DNA of 64,000 nt. Source: Halobellus captivus. GTDB taxonomy: Archaea; Halobacteriota; Halobacteria; Halobacteriales; Haloferacaceae. The notes under the pieces were generated by a model, which was given only the letters and a program-made list of their open reading frames with translations, had not been told where the DNA came from and ran no database searches. Position 1 is the first letter of the stretch, and each line of letters opens with the position of its first letter. The stretch covers positions 1 through 64,000 of the forward strand of contig NZ_RDQE01000011.1 in assembly GCF_003697845.1 (NCBI RefSeq), written 5' to 3'. Both the position numbers and the translations under genes were made by a program. Positions 25,744-34,181 of the stretch are shown in pieces.

Positions 25744-26967
25744 ATGACGGCATCACGCGCGCCGGCGGAGCCGGCGGTCCGCGAGTTCGAGTCGACGGTC
25801 GAACGGATCGACGGCCGGGAGGTCGTGCTGGCGGAGACGTACTTCTACGCCGAGTCGGGCGGCCAGCCGGCCGACCGTGGGACCCTCGGGGGCGTCCTCG
25901 TCGACGACGTGTTCGAGCGCGACGGCGAGGTCGTCCACGTCCTCGCGGAGGACCCCGCCGCCGGAACGGCGGGCGACGTGGAGCCGGGCGACACCGTGAC
26001 GGGCGTCGTCGACGACGACTTCCGGACCTATTGTGCCCGCGCACACACCGCCTCACACGTCCTCTACGGCGCGGCCCGTCGGACCTGCGAGGACCTCGGG
26101 TACGCCGGCTTCGACATCTCCCCCGAGAAGGTTCGCGTCGACCTCACGACCGCCGAGCCGCTCGACGACGCGGACCTCGTCGAGCTCGAGCGGCTCTCGA
26201 ACCGGGCGGTGTGGGACTCCCGATCGGTCTCCTGGGAGGTGCTCCCCGAGGCGGAGGCGCGCGACCGCGACGGGATCGCGTTCAACACCAAGACCGAGGA
26301 GGGCGCGATGAGCGGCGGCGAGTCGGTCCGCGTCGTCACCGTCGAGGACTGGGACGTGGCCGCCTGCGGGGGAACTCACGTGGAGAACACGGCCGAGATC
26401 GGTCAGATCACGGCGCTCGACCGGTCGAACCCCGGCGAGGGGGTGACCCGCGTCGAGTTCGCCGTCGGCCCGACCGCCGTCGATCGCGGGGCCGCGATAC
26501 ACGCGGCCGCCCTGGAGTCGGCCGCGGCCGCCGACACCAACGTCGGCGACCTCCCCGAGGAGGTCCGGCGGCTCCGCGGGGAGGTCGACCGGCTCGACGC
26601 GGCGCTTCGGGACGCGCGGTCCGACCTGCTCCACGCCCGACTCGCCGAGTTTCCGACGAGGGAGGTCGACGGGGTGGTCTGGGCGGTCGGGTCGCTCGCG
26701 GACGCCGACCCGAACGACCTCCGCGAGCCCGCGACGGCACTGCTCGAGTCGGACCCCGCCGTCGACGCGCTCGCGGCGGTCGGAAGAGGGAGCGCGCCGT
26801 TCGTCGTCGCCGCGGTCGCGCCCGACGCCGACGCGGACGCCGGCGCGGTCGTCGAGGCGGCCACCGACGAGTTCGGCGGCGGCGGCGGTGGCGGGCCGAC
26901 GTTCGCGCAGGGCGGCGGGCTCGACGCCGACCCCGACGAGGTCGTCGCGTGGCTCCGGGAGCGATGA
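25744..26967 (+). CDS. alaX: alanyl-tRNA editing protein, AlaX-L type
   Basis: Free-standing editing enzyme that removes Ser or Gly from tRNA-Ala. It has 407 residues. The editing domain has the zinc motifs HTASH (101-105) and CGGTH (208-212). The C-terminal part has a short coiled coil (EVRRLRGEVDRLDAALRDAR) and a DHHA1 domain ending in a GGGGGGGPTFAQGGG loop as in AlaRS C-domains. It lacks the aminoacylation domain of AlaRS, so it is the long AlaX form. A TATA-like CTATTTAC lies about 30 bases upstream. Its stop overlaps the start of the next gene (ATGA). Confidence 0.9.
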   Translation: MTASRAPAEPAVREFESTVERIDGREVVLAETYFYAESGGQPADRGTLGGVLVDDVFERDGEVVHVLAEDPAAGTAGDVEPGDTVTGVVDDDFRTYCARAHTASHVLYGAARRTCEDLGYAGFDISPEKVRVDLTTAEPLDDADLVELERLSNRAVWDSRSVSWEVLPEAEARDRDGIAFNTKTEEGAMSGGESVRVVTVEDWDVAACGGTHVENTAEIGQITALDRSNPGEGVTRVEFAVGPTAVDRGAAIHAAALESAAAADTNVGDLPEEVRRLRGEVDRLDAALRDARSDLLHARLAEFPTREVDGVVWAVGSLADADPNDLREPATALLESDPAVDALAAVGRGSAPFVVAAVAPDADADAGAVVEAATDEFGGGGGGGPTFAQGGGLDADPDEVVAWLRER

Positions 26968-27953
26968 CGGGGAAGGTCCCTCCGGACGCGCTCACGGATC
27001 TCCTCGCGGCGACCGGCGCGACTGACCCGGCGGTCTCGGTGGGACCCGCCCACGGCGAGGACGCGGCCGCGATCGACCTCGGCGACCGGACGCTCGTCGT
27101 CGCCACGGACCCGCTGTCGCTCGCGACCGAGGCGGTCGGACGGCTCGCGGTCCACGTCGCCTGCAACGACGTCGCCGCGAGCGGCGCGGACCCCCGGTGG
27201 CTGACGAACACCGTCCTCGTCCCCGACGCCGATCCCGAACGCCTGCGGACGATCGCGACCCAGGTCGACGAGACGGCGACGGACCTCGACGCGGCGGTCG
27301 TCGGGGGCCACACCGAGACGGTGCCCGCGCTGGACCGCCCGCTGCTCTCGATGACGGCGCTCGGGACGACCGACCGCTTCCTCTCCACGGGGGGAGCGAC
27401 ACCCGGCGACCGGCTGCTGCTCACGAAGGGCGCGGGCATCGAGGCGACCGCGATCCTCGCGACCGACTTCCGGGAGGAGTGTGCGGCCGCGGGCGTTTCG
27501 GAGGCGACGCTCGAGTCGGCTGCGGGGTTCCTCGCGGACGTGAGCGTCGTCCCCGACGCCGCCGCAGTTCGGGAGTTCGCGACCGCGGCCCACGACCCGA
27601 CCGAGGGCGGGGTCGCCGGCGCGCTCGTCGAGCTCGCCGCGGCCGGCGGGAGCGTCGTGGAGGTGGATCGCGACCGGGTGCCGGTCCGGCCGGAGACGTT
27701 GGCCTGCTGTGACGCGCTCGGGATCGACCCGCTCCGCGCGTTCGGCTCGGGCGCGCTGCTCGTGGCGGTCCCCCCCGAGCGGGTCGACGGAGCGCTCGAG
27801 GCGCTCGAGGCGGCCGGTATCGTCGCCGCCGAGATCGGGTCGGTGCGCGATCCGGGAACGGGATCGGGCGGGGATCCGGCCGGCACGCTCCGACTCGACG
27901 GCGAGTCGATCCGCGAGCCGCCGCGCGACGAGCTGTACCGGCTCTGGGAGTGA
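26964..27953 (+). CDS. PurM/HypE-like AIR-synthase-fold protein
   Basis: A 329-residue protein of the PurM/ThiL/SelD/HypE ATPase superfamily. Marks include GPAHGEDAAAIDLGDRTLVVATDPL, VHVACNDVAASGADPRWL, VGGHTETVPAL and HDPTEGGVAGALVELA. HypE dehydrates a carbamoyl-cysteine during NiFe-hydrogenase maturation, but the C-terminal PRIC ending of HypE is absent and no hydrogenase genes are present, so another ATP-dependent role is likely. Its ATG overlaps the stop of alaX by four bases, so the two are translated together. Confidence 0.8.
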   Translation: MTGKVPPDALTDLLAATGATDPAVSVGPAHGEDAAAIDLGDRTLVVATDPLSLATEAVGRLAVHVACNDVAASGADPRWLTNTVLVPDADPERLRTIATQVDETATDLDAAVVGGHTETVPALDRPLLSMTALGTTDRFLSTGGATPGDRLLLTKGAGIEATAILATDFREECAAAGVSEATLESAAGFLADVSVVPDAAAVREFATAAHDPTEGGVAGALVELAAAGGSVVEVDRDRVPVRPETLACCDALGIDPLRAFGSGALLVAVPPERVDGALEALEAAGIVAAEIGSVRDPGTGSGGDPAGTLRLDGESIREPPRDELYRLWE

Positions 27954-28028
27954 GTCGGGGGTCCCGCCTCGCTCGCCCCACGCCCGTCCGCCCGCGCACT
28001 TTTGCCGGCCGGGGTCGAACTCCGGAAC

Positions 28029-29219
28029 ATGACTGGCGCGCGCGTCGGGTCGGCGCTGACCGAGGAACAGGCGGCGGTCCGCGACCTCGTCCGGGAGTTC
28101 GCCCGCGAGGAGGTCCGCCCCGTCGCACGGGAGGCCGACGCGGCGGGGTCGTTCCCCGAGGACGTGTGGGACGAGCTCGCCGAGCTCGGACTGACCAGGC
28201 TCACGGTCCCCGAGGCGTACGGCGGGTTCGACGCGGACGCGACGACGTACGCGGTCGTCAACGAGGAGCTGGCCCACGGGTCTCTCGCGGTCGCGACCGC
28301 CCTCTCCGTCCACTGTCTGGTGACCTCCTGTCTCGCCGAGTTCGCGGCGGAACTCCATCGAGAACGATGGCTCCCCGAGATGGCCGAGGGGCGCCCGGTC
28401 GGGGCGTTCTGTCTCTCCGAGCCGCACGCCGGGTCGAATCCGGCCGCCATGTCGACGACCGCCGAGTACGACCCGGACGCGGACGAGTACGCCCTGAACG
28501 GCGAGAAGCAGTGGATAACCAACGGCTCGCGGGCGGGCGTCGCCGTCGTCTTCGCGAAGGTCGTCGACGGCGACGACGGCGGGGAGGACGCCGCCCCCGA
28601 CGACCCCGGCTCGATCACCCAGTTCCTCGTTCCCATGGACGCGGAGGGGGTCGCGGTCGGCCCGAAGGAGGAGAAGCTCGGCCTGCGTGCCTCCGACACG
28701 ACGCCGATCACCTTCGACGGCTGCCGGATCCCGGCGGCGAACCGACTGACCGAGGAGGGACGAGGGCTCTCGGCCGCGCTCGGGACCCTGACGGGCGGCC
28801 GGATCGGCATCGCGGCACAGGCCGTGGGGGTCGCGCGGGCCGCCCTCGAGGCGGCGACGGCGTACGCGAGCGAGCGGGAGCAGTTCGGCGAGCCGCTCTC
28901 CGAGATCGGAACGATCCGTCACGAGGTGGCGGAGATGTCGACGGACGTCGCCGCCTCGCGGCTCCTCGTTCGCGAGGCGGCCCGGAAGGCGGAGGCGGGC
29001 GAGGACGCCCGCGTCGCCGCCGCGCAGGCGAAGTATCGGGCGAGCGAGGCCGCGATGTCGACCGCGAACGAGGCGATCCAGATCCACGGCGGCTACGGGT
29101 ACACGACCGAGTTCGACGTCGAGCGGTTCTACCGCGACGCGAAGGTCACGGAGATCTACGAGGGGACGACGGAGATCCAAAAGGAAGTCATCGCTCGGGG
29201 CGTCTTCGACACACGATGA
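28029..29219 (+). CDS. acyl-CoA dehydrogenase
   Basis: FAD enzyme that introduces the alpha-beta double bond in acyl-CoA during fatty acid or branched-chain degradation. It has 396 residues, the usual length, with the order N-helical domain, beta domain (CLSEPHAGSNP, GEKQWITNG), and C-helical domain (GRIGIAAQAVGVARAALEAA, IHGGYGY). The catalytic Glu is in EIYEGTTEIQ near residue 378. The chain-length specificity is not readable. The ATG at 28029 is the first that gives the conserved N-terminus. The stop overlaps the HAD gene by four bases. Confidence 0.92.
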   Translation: MTGARVGSALTEEQAAVRDLVREFAREEVRPVAREADAAGSFPEDVWDELAELGLTRLTVPEAYGGFDADATTYAVVNEELAHGSLAVATALSVHCLVTSCLAEFAAELHRERWLPEMAEGRPVGAFCLSEPHAGSNPAAMSTTAEYDPDADEYALNGEKQWITNGSRAGVAVVFAKVVDGDDGGEDAAPDDPGSITQFLVPMDAEGVAVGPKEEKLGLRASDTTPITFDGCRIPAANRLTEEGRGLSAALGTLTGGRIGIAAQAVGVARAALEAATAYASEREQFGEPLSEIGTIRHEVAEMSTDVAASRLLVREAARKAEAGEDARVAAAQAKYRASEAAMSTANEAIQIHGGYGYTTEFDVERFYRDAKVTEIYEGTTEIQKEVIARGVFDTR

Positions 29220-29770
29220 CCACCGCCCTCGACGCGGCCGACGCGATCGTGTACGACCTCGACGGTACCCTCCTCGAACTCGCGGTCGACTGGGACGCCG
29301 TCGCCGACGACGTCGTCGCCGCGTACGCCGAACGCGCGCTGATCGCGCCGACGGGCGACCTCTGGTCGCTGCTCGACGCCGCCGCCGACTACGGTATCGA
29401 GACCGCCGTCGAGGAGACGATCGCCGGACACGAGCGGACAGGCGCGAGCGAGTCGATCCTCCTGCCGCTCGGCGAACGGCTCGCCGCCGGCGGCGACGAC
29501 CGCCCCGCGGCGGTCTGTTCGCTCAACTGCGAGGACGCCTGTCGGATCGCCCTCGAGACCCACGGGCTCGGGGAGGCGATCGACGCCGTGGTCGGCCGCG
29601 ACACCGTCGAGACGCACAAACCCGAGCCGGAGTCGTTGCTGGCGGCGGTCGACGCGTTCGGGAGCGAGCCGGAGCGGGCCGTCTTCGTCGGCGACTCCGA
29701 GAGCGACGCGGTCACGGCCGACCGCGCGGGCGTTCCCTTCGTTTCGGTCGTCGACGCGCTCGACGAGTAG
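29216..29770 (+). CDS. HAD-superfamily phosphatase (Gph-like)
   Basis: A 184-residue HAD hydrolase: motif I DLDGT (14-18), a helical cap (about 25-75), motif II in CSLNCE, motif III Lys in THKPEP, and motif IV GDSESDAVTA. Phosphoglycolate or a similar small phosphate is the usual substrate; the specific one cannot be told. Its ATG overlaps the stop of the acyl-CoA dehydrogenase gene, so co-translation is likely. It is the last gene before the low-GC islet. Confidence 0.88.
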   Translation: MTTALDAADAIVYDLDGTLLELAVDWDAVADDVVAAYAERALIAPTGDLWSLLDAAADYGIETAVEETIAGHERTGASESILLPLGERLAAGGDDRPAAVCSLNCEDACRIALETHGLGEAIDAVVGRDTVETHKPEPESLLAAVDAFGSEPERAVFVGDSESDAVTADRAGVPFVSVVDALDE

Positions 29771-30210
29771 GCCGCGCCGATCAATACGGAGGGCTCACGA
29801 ATCGGTCAATACAGCCACCGTTTTCTCGTCGGATTCCCTCGCTCACTGGGTTCGCTTCGGGAACCGCTCCTCGAAAACCCTGGAGGGAAAAATCCGACTC
29901 CGCCGTCTCCGACGGCTCCGTCGGTGAACCGTCACTTCGTCGCCAGCGCTTCGCGCCGGCTGCCAGTGGCGCGTCGCGCCACGGTGTTCGCGGATGCTCA
30001 GTACAGGTGAGCGATGTAACGGGGGAAACTACGAACTATCGAATAGCTGTCAAGACACTCGTGCAAGATATAGAGGATGTAGTCCGCAGGTGGTTATTGT
30101 CTGTTCCATGTAACTAATTGTGGAACAGCCGATAAGCAGGTGTGCACTTAGCTTGCTCCACTCACCGAAATTCACTGGGGAACGCGTTATGTACTTGATG
30201 CTTGAAGTGG
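29771..30210. other. junction region before the low-GC islet
   Basis: About 440 bases without a credible gene. The first 230 are GC-rich with several hairpins (for example GTGGCGCG/CGCGCCAC near 29966-29982). From about 30000 the sequence turns A/T-rich, marking the edge of imported DNA. A 7-base inverted repeat (TGTTCCA / TGGAACA) with a 12-base spacer is at 30102-30127. No tRNA or clear att repeat was found. Confidence 0.5.
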
Positions 30211-30948
30211 TCAGGCATCGTCTCCAGATACGTCCGTCGGGACGCTGCCGTCACTGGAATTGTTCCTGAGTGCTGATGCCGAGTATTCTCTCGAAACAAA
30301 CACTAATTGGATACTATCGATGGCTGTTGCTCCCAAAACTTCCTCTTCGATTTGGTCATCAGCGAATTCTGCTGGATTTGTTGTCGCTAGCTCTGTTTCT
30401 CCCGGTACGTTTGCGGCGACATCGTGGGCGTCGATCACAATCCAGAAATCTTCCTCGTCTTGAGCCCGGAGTTGAGTTAATTCGTCCTGTACCGATTCGT
30501 GCGAACTAATCCTCAGCCAGCCTTGGAACGTTGAGTAGAGCGTCTCCTTTCGCGCCTCGGCTCGCTGTTCTATCTCACGAATCACCTCCCGCAATTCATC
30601 AGTGACCTCGTAAACACCTCTTCCAGCTTTATCGTCGTAGAAATCCACCAAATACCTCCATGCCGAATTTTCACCTCGGTCTATCTCCGACTGAATCTCC
30701 TCGATATCATTCTCACTTAGTTCCCCCTCGTAATTGACTTTCACCTGTTGGATGTTCCGGAGAATCCCGCTCCGGTGCTCCTCGATAATTGAGTCCTTCG
30801 CATTTCGGAAGATATTCTCAACCTGTTCCGTAGCGAAATACTCTGTTTCGCCACTAAACAAGTATCTCCTACATTCTCTGTGATGGGGGTCAGTAAAGAA
30901 ACAGAAACCGAGGATGACTCCCTTGTCAAGAAAGGCGTTGTCCGCCAT
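30211..30948 (-). CDS. PIN-like nuclease, probable toxin
   Basis: A 245-residue protein. FLDKGVILGFCFFTDPHH at residues 6-23 gives a first catalytic Asp (D8) in the PIN pattern. Near residue 165-195, DEEDFWIVIDAHDVA followed by TELATTNPAEF fits the second Asp pair and the TxD/NxxDF strand of PIN ribonucleases, with Asn in place of a usual Asp. The middle is an extended charged helical insertion (about 65-150), larger than in VapC. It follows the 310-residue gene by one base, in lower-GC DNA, suggesting a toxin-antitoxin or defence pair acquired by transfer. The PIN assignment is moderately sure; the role is inference. Confidence 0.65.
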   Translation of the reverse strand: MADNAFLDKGVILGFCFFTDPHHRECRRYLFSGETEYFATEQVENIFRNAKDSIIEEHRSGILRNIQQVKVNYEGELSENDIEEIQSEIDRGENSAWRYLVDFYDDKAGRGVYEVTDELREVIREIEQRAEARKETLYSTFQGWLRISSHESVQDELTQLRAQDEEDFWIVIDAHDVAANVPGETELATTNPAEFADDQIEEEVLGATAIDSIQLVFVSREYSASALRNNSSDGSVPTDVSGDDA

Positions 30949-30949
30949 T

Positions 30950-31882
30950 CTATAGGTCGTCTAACTCCTCAGAGATAGCCGTATTGTACGAATCACCGAC
31001 GCTGTCTAAAGCCGAGGTGGACTGTCTTTCTGAGAGGGCACCCTTCCGCTTCTGGGCTACCCGGCTCTGGAGATCTCTGCGCACTTTTTCTTTCTCTTCA
31101 CGCCAGTCTTCGAGTGCCTCCGAACCAATATTCGAGTGCTCCTCGAAGCGTAGAATGATTCGTGCGGTCCCCTCAATGAAGGCCTCTGTGAAGTCATGGA
31201 GTTCTCTCGGGCTTCGCCCGATATCGACCAATAGGCGCACCGTGTCGTCCCAATCAAGGTAGATGTTATGGATTTCCGAGTAACGCTCCTCGTCGAAGTT
31301 CGCTAGCATCTCATCCAAGAGTTCTTCGATGCGGGTCTTCTCATCGGGGGCGACGAATTGGCTCAGCCTGTGCTGATCTTCGTCTTGTGAAACCGTGTTT
31401 AAGTACCACCGTAAATCAGCATATGCGATAACGAAATCGTCGGGCGCAAAGTTCTGGTACTGGTACTCTTCCAGTTCCTCAGCTGTTTTGTCGCCGTGTT
31501 CAGTGACCACGGACTGAACCGCGTTGTAGATGTCGTCTTTGAGGTCTTCCGCCAGGTGGTCGAAGTCGGATTCGCTGACTTGGTTGGCCGGATAGTACGC
31601 TTGTCCACCGAAGTGATTCGCGTTGGGTCTGTACGTGACCGCTGAATTCAGATGAGCTTCGGAGATGGTACGGCCGTACTTGTACCAATACTTCGGCAGA
31701 CCGACTTCCCGGCCGTATTCCTGCGCTAACAGCCGATCAGTTAAACAGCAAAGTTTGTGGATACGGGTCCGCCCTGTCTCACGGCCGTCTTGCTCGTGAC
31801 GTTCCGCAGCCACCCGATACAGAAGATACTCCGGCGGCCCCAAGTCACCGAGGTCATTATCCGCCGGTGGCGACTCAGACAT
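30950..31882 (-). CDS. unrecognised 310-residue protein, partner of the PIN-like nuclease
   Basis: I do not recognise the family with certainty. The protein is hydrophilic with no membrane segment. The N-terminal 100 residues (LLYRVAAERHEQDG, IHKLCCLTDRLLAQEYG, LPKYWYKYGRTISEAHL) resemble in style the helical Panacea (DUF4065) antitoxin domain, which has a KLxxLLY helix followed by a GPv loop, but the match is weak. The C-terminal half (about 165-300) is helical and charged, perhaps coiled coil. Its stop is one base before the start of the PIN-like gene, so the two form an operon in which this one is first, the usual antitoxin place. Low GC and an IS next door suggest transfer. Confidence 0.6.
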   Translation of the reverse strand: MSESPPADNDLGDLGPPEYLLYRVAAERHEQDGRETGRTRIHKLCCLTDRLLAQEYGREVGLPKYWYKYGRTISEAHLNSAVTYRPNANHFGGQAYYPANQVSESDFDHLAEDLKDDIYNAVQSVVTEHGDKTAEELEEYQYQNFAPDDFVIAYADLRWYLNTVSQDEDQHRLSQFVAPDEKTRIEELLDEMLANFDEERYSEIHNIYLDWDDTVRLLVDIGRSPRELHDFTEAFIEGTARIILRFEEHSNIGSEALEDWREEKEKVRRDLQSRVAQKRKGALSERQSTSALDSVGDSYNTAISEELDDL

Positions 31883-31926
31883 TTGTCCTATTCAGGCTAT
31901 AGAATCCGGGTACAAAATAATTGGCG

Positions 31927-32635
31927 TTGTAATCACGGTCGCGTAAAGTTAGAGAATGAGGCGTTCGACTTCAGAGAGTCTATGACCGAAATCGAACGCC
32001 TCAGCGAACGTATCGCGTGGATCGACTTGTCGTTTGTGGAGCGAGATCGAACTCCGCGATGGGCGATTGAAATAGGGATCCGCTGTCACTTGGCCGTCAT
32101 GTCACTACGTGAGGTAAGTAAATTTCTCGATGAATACGGGATCGATCGGAGTCACGTCGCTATCCATAACTGGGTTCATAAAGCCGATCTACAGCCGATC
32201 TCGACCGTGTCTGCGGATCAACTCGCGGGTGACGAAAAGATGATCCGCCTCCACGGCCAGAAGTTCTGGCTGTACGGTGCGGTTGATCCGTTTACGAACG
32301 AGATCCTTCACGTGAGCCTCTATCCGACCGCAAATAAACAGACGACGCGATGGTTTCTCACCGAGCTACACCGGCGCTATCAGCTCGATAATGTGGAATT
32401 TCTCGTCGATGACAGACTATCTCGGATCTGTCCTCGCTGAAGACGGCTATCGATTTCAAATCATTCAACATGGAAATCGGAATGCCATCGAACGTGTTTT
32501 TTGGGAAATAGAACGACGAACATCATCGTTTGCAAATAGTTTCAGCAATGTCGCGCTAGAGACAGCTCAAAATTGACTTGAAGCCGTCGCAGTCTACCAC
32601 AATTCACGCCAAAGTTAACGCGACCGTAATCACTT
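31927..32635 (+). mobile_element. degraded IS6-family insertion sequence
   Basis: An element of about 709 bases, the usual size of short haloarchaeal IS6 members (ISH14-like, about 700 bases). Imperfect terminal inverted repeats are visible at 31927-31950 and 32611-32635: 18 of 24 positions match, with ACGGTCGCGT shared exactly. The transposase inside is broken by a frameshift and a nonsense codon. No 8-base target duplication is visible at the ends, which agrees with an old copy. It lies directly upstream of the 310-residue/PIN pair, between it and the AstE-like gene. Confidence 0.7.
31982..32618 (+). pseudogene. IS6-family DDE transposase, frameshifted with a nonsense codon
   Basis: The start MTEIERLSERIAWIDLSFVE, the SHVAIHNWVHKADLQP helix-turn-helix segment and the first part of the DDE domain (KFWLYGAVDP for the first Asp, NVEFLVDD for the second) are clear to about 32412. 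There two bases appear lost. The rest (DYLGSVLAEDGYRF, HGNRNAIERVFWEIERRTSSF) continues in another frame, giving the catalytic Glu. A TGA at 32574-32576 replaces the TGG of the family's NWLEA segment, and the last residues VYHNSRQS run on to a TAA at 32618. It has two inactivating mutations, so it is dead. Confidence 0.85.
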
Positions 32636-32811
32636 CCTGAACTCAGAGTGATCTCCAGTAGGAAACCATCACGAATACGACCAACCGCGGTACTTAGCGA
32701 TTCCTCGTCAGCAGTTTCGACGGTGACAACATGAGCGACAAGCGCCCTACATCTTGCACGGCGTTCAGAACATTCTCTCGAATTGTCAGGTTTTCCCCAC
32801 TCAATTCGCAA
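32636..32811 (-). pseudogene. possible gene fragment truncated by the IS
   Basis: An open minus-strand frame reads LRIEWGKPDNSRECSERRAR, then CRALVAHVVTVETADEESLSTAVGRIRDGFLLEITLSSG before running into the IS end. The composition is protein-like (balanced, not the Arg/Pro-rich look of shadow frames). No start codon other than TTG and no recognised family were found. It is best viewed as a remnant interrupted by the IS insertion, and the call is weak. Confidence 0.25.
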
Positions 32812-32921
32812 GCGAGACGTAACGGCCGTCTCACACGAGAACCGTCCGAAAGGAACGATTCCGACGAAACGGACGAATCCCGATCCGAACGCGACTTACC
32901 CGCGGACCGTCTGGATCGGTC

Positions 32922-33725
32922 ATGGACGTCTACGAGCTGGGCGAGGGCCCGGCGGAAGTCGCGGTCGTCGCGGCGATCCACGGCGACGAGCCCTGCGGGG
33001 TCCGGGCGGTCGAGCGCCTCGTCGCCGAGGAGCCGACGGTCGAGCGCGCGATCAAGCTGATCGTCGCGAACGAGGAGGCGCTCGCGGAGGAGACTCGCTA
33101 CCTCGAGGCCGACCTCAACCGGTCGTTCCCGGGTGATCCCGATAGCGAGGTCCACGAGGGGCGACTCGCCCATCGGCTCCGCTCGGAGCTGGTCGGCTGC
33201 ACGACCCTCGCGATCCACTCGACGCAGTCGTACGCCGAGCCGTTCGCGGTCGTCGACTCGATGGACGAGGTCGCCCGCGCGGTCGCGCCGCACCTCCCGG
33301 TGGACGCCGTGGTTCAGACCGACGCCTTCACCGAGGGGAGACTGATCGAGCACCCGCACACCATCGAGGTCGAGGCCGGCCTCCAGGGGAGCGAGGCGGC
33401 CGCCGACAACGCCTACTGGGTGACGCGGGCGTTCCTCGCGGGGACCGGCGCAGTGCCCGCGCCGGGCTCCGACGACGTGATCGACGCCGGCGGCCGCGAG
33501 GACGTGCCCGTCTTCCGGCTTCGCGACCGGATCCCGAAACCGAACGCCGAGGAGTACGAGGTGTTCGCGCACAACTTCGAGCGCGTCGAGGCCGGCGACC
33601 GGTTCGCGACCGCCGACGGCGACTCGCTCCGCGCCGAGGAACCCTTCTACCCGGTGTTGCTGTCGGCGGACGGCTACCGCGACCAGTTCGGGTACGCCGC
33701 GGAGCGGGTCGGCGCGATAGAGTAG
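32922..33725 (+). CDS. AstE/AspA-like zinc carboxypeptidase-fold hydrolase
   Basis: The enzyme has 267 residues, with zinc ligands in IHGDEPCG (H20, E23) and AIHSTQS (H100), the substrate Arg in DLNRSFPG (65-72), and a catalytic Glu in IEVEAG (150/152). These are the marks of succinylglutamate desuccinylase/aspartoacylase. The fold and length match the archaeal short form without a C-terminal lipoyl domain, unlike the 347-residue paralogue at 8774. The substrate is unknown. GC returns to the genome norm at this gene, so it marks the far edge of the accessory islet. Confidence 0.85.
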   Translation: MDVYELGEGPAEVAVVAAIHGDEPCGVRAVERLVAEEPTVERAIKLIVANEEALAEETRYLEADLNRSFPGDPDSEVHEGRLAHRLRSELVGCTTLAIHSTQSYAEPFAVVDSMDEVARAVAPHLPVDAVVQTDAFTEGRLIEHPHTIEVEAGLQGSEAAADNAYWVTRAFLAGTGAVPAPGSDDVIDAGGREDVPVFRLRDRIPKPNAEEYEVFAHNFERVEAGDRFATADGDSLRAEEPFYPVLLSADGYRDQFGYAAERVGAIE

Positions 33726-33830
33726 GCGATGGCCCGGGGAGGCCGGACGATCGTTCACTCGATTGATCGATACACCAGTTCGTCCTCAAATTCCAAACGA
33801 GATAGATGAACACGACGGAACGTCACGAGC

Positions 33831-34121
33831 ATGGCCGGCCTCCAACGACTCAACGAGCGTGAGATGGATCGGTTAGCGGCCTACTCGATCGGCGTCGACG
33901 AGGAAACGGTCGAGGGGATAGTACGTGCCTTCGATGCCGTCGGTGTCGATGTGTCAGAGAGACCGACGCAGCTCGTCGACTGGGTCCACGCGGATACGTT
34001 GGACCTCCGGTGGAGCGCCGACTGGCCGGTGTATCTGAGTACACGGATCTGGGACCACCGGGTCGTCATCACTGCCGAGGAGCTCCGGATCTATCCGCCA
34101 TTGGGTCTCGGATACGACTGA
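33831..34121 (+). CDS. 96-residue haloarchaeal protein, function unknown
   Basis: MAGLQRLNEREMDRLAAYSI is followed by a helix pair and a small beta region ending WDHRVVITAEELRIYPP. It has no Cys, no membrane segment and no known motif. The alternation of helix (ETVEGIVRAFDAVGVDV) and strand resembles small output domains such as HalOD1, but the match is too weak to assign. It stands alone between the AstE-like gene and the convergent cupin gene. Confidence 0.6.
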   Translation: MAGLQRLNEREMDRLAAYSIGVDEETVEGIVRAFDAVGVDVSERPTQLVDWVHADTLDLRWSADWPVYLSTRIWDHRVVITAEELRIYPPLGLGYD

Positions 34122-34181
34122 TCCGTCGGTCGATCCGGTTGAGTTCCCGGCGGCGTCCGGTCGACCCGCTACGCGTACCGC

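Noticed and set aside
26403-29180. 925-residue minus-strand frame across alaX, PurM-like and acyl-CoA dehydrogenase genes
   Set aside because: Arg-rich shadow spanning three unrelated genes with clear motifs on the other strand.
29966-29982. GTGGCGCG/CGCGCCAC hairpin near the islet edge
   Set aside because: Looks like a stem of the structured element, but lacks both conserved boxes.
32694-33758. 354-residue minus-strand frame opposite the AstE-like gene
   Set aside because: Arg/Val/Asp shadow; the plus-strand gene has zinc-ligand motifs.
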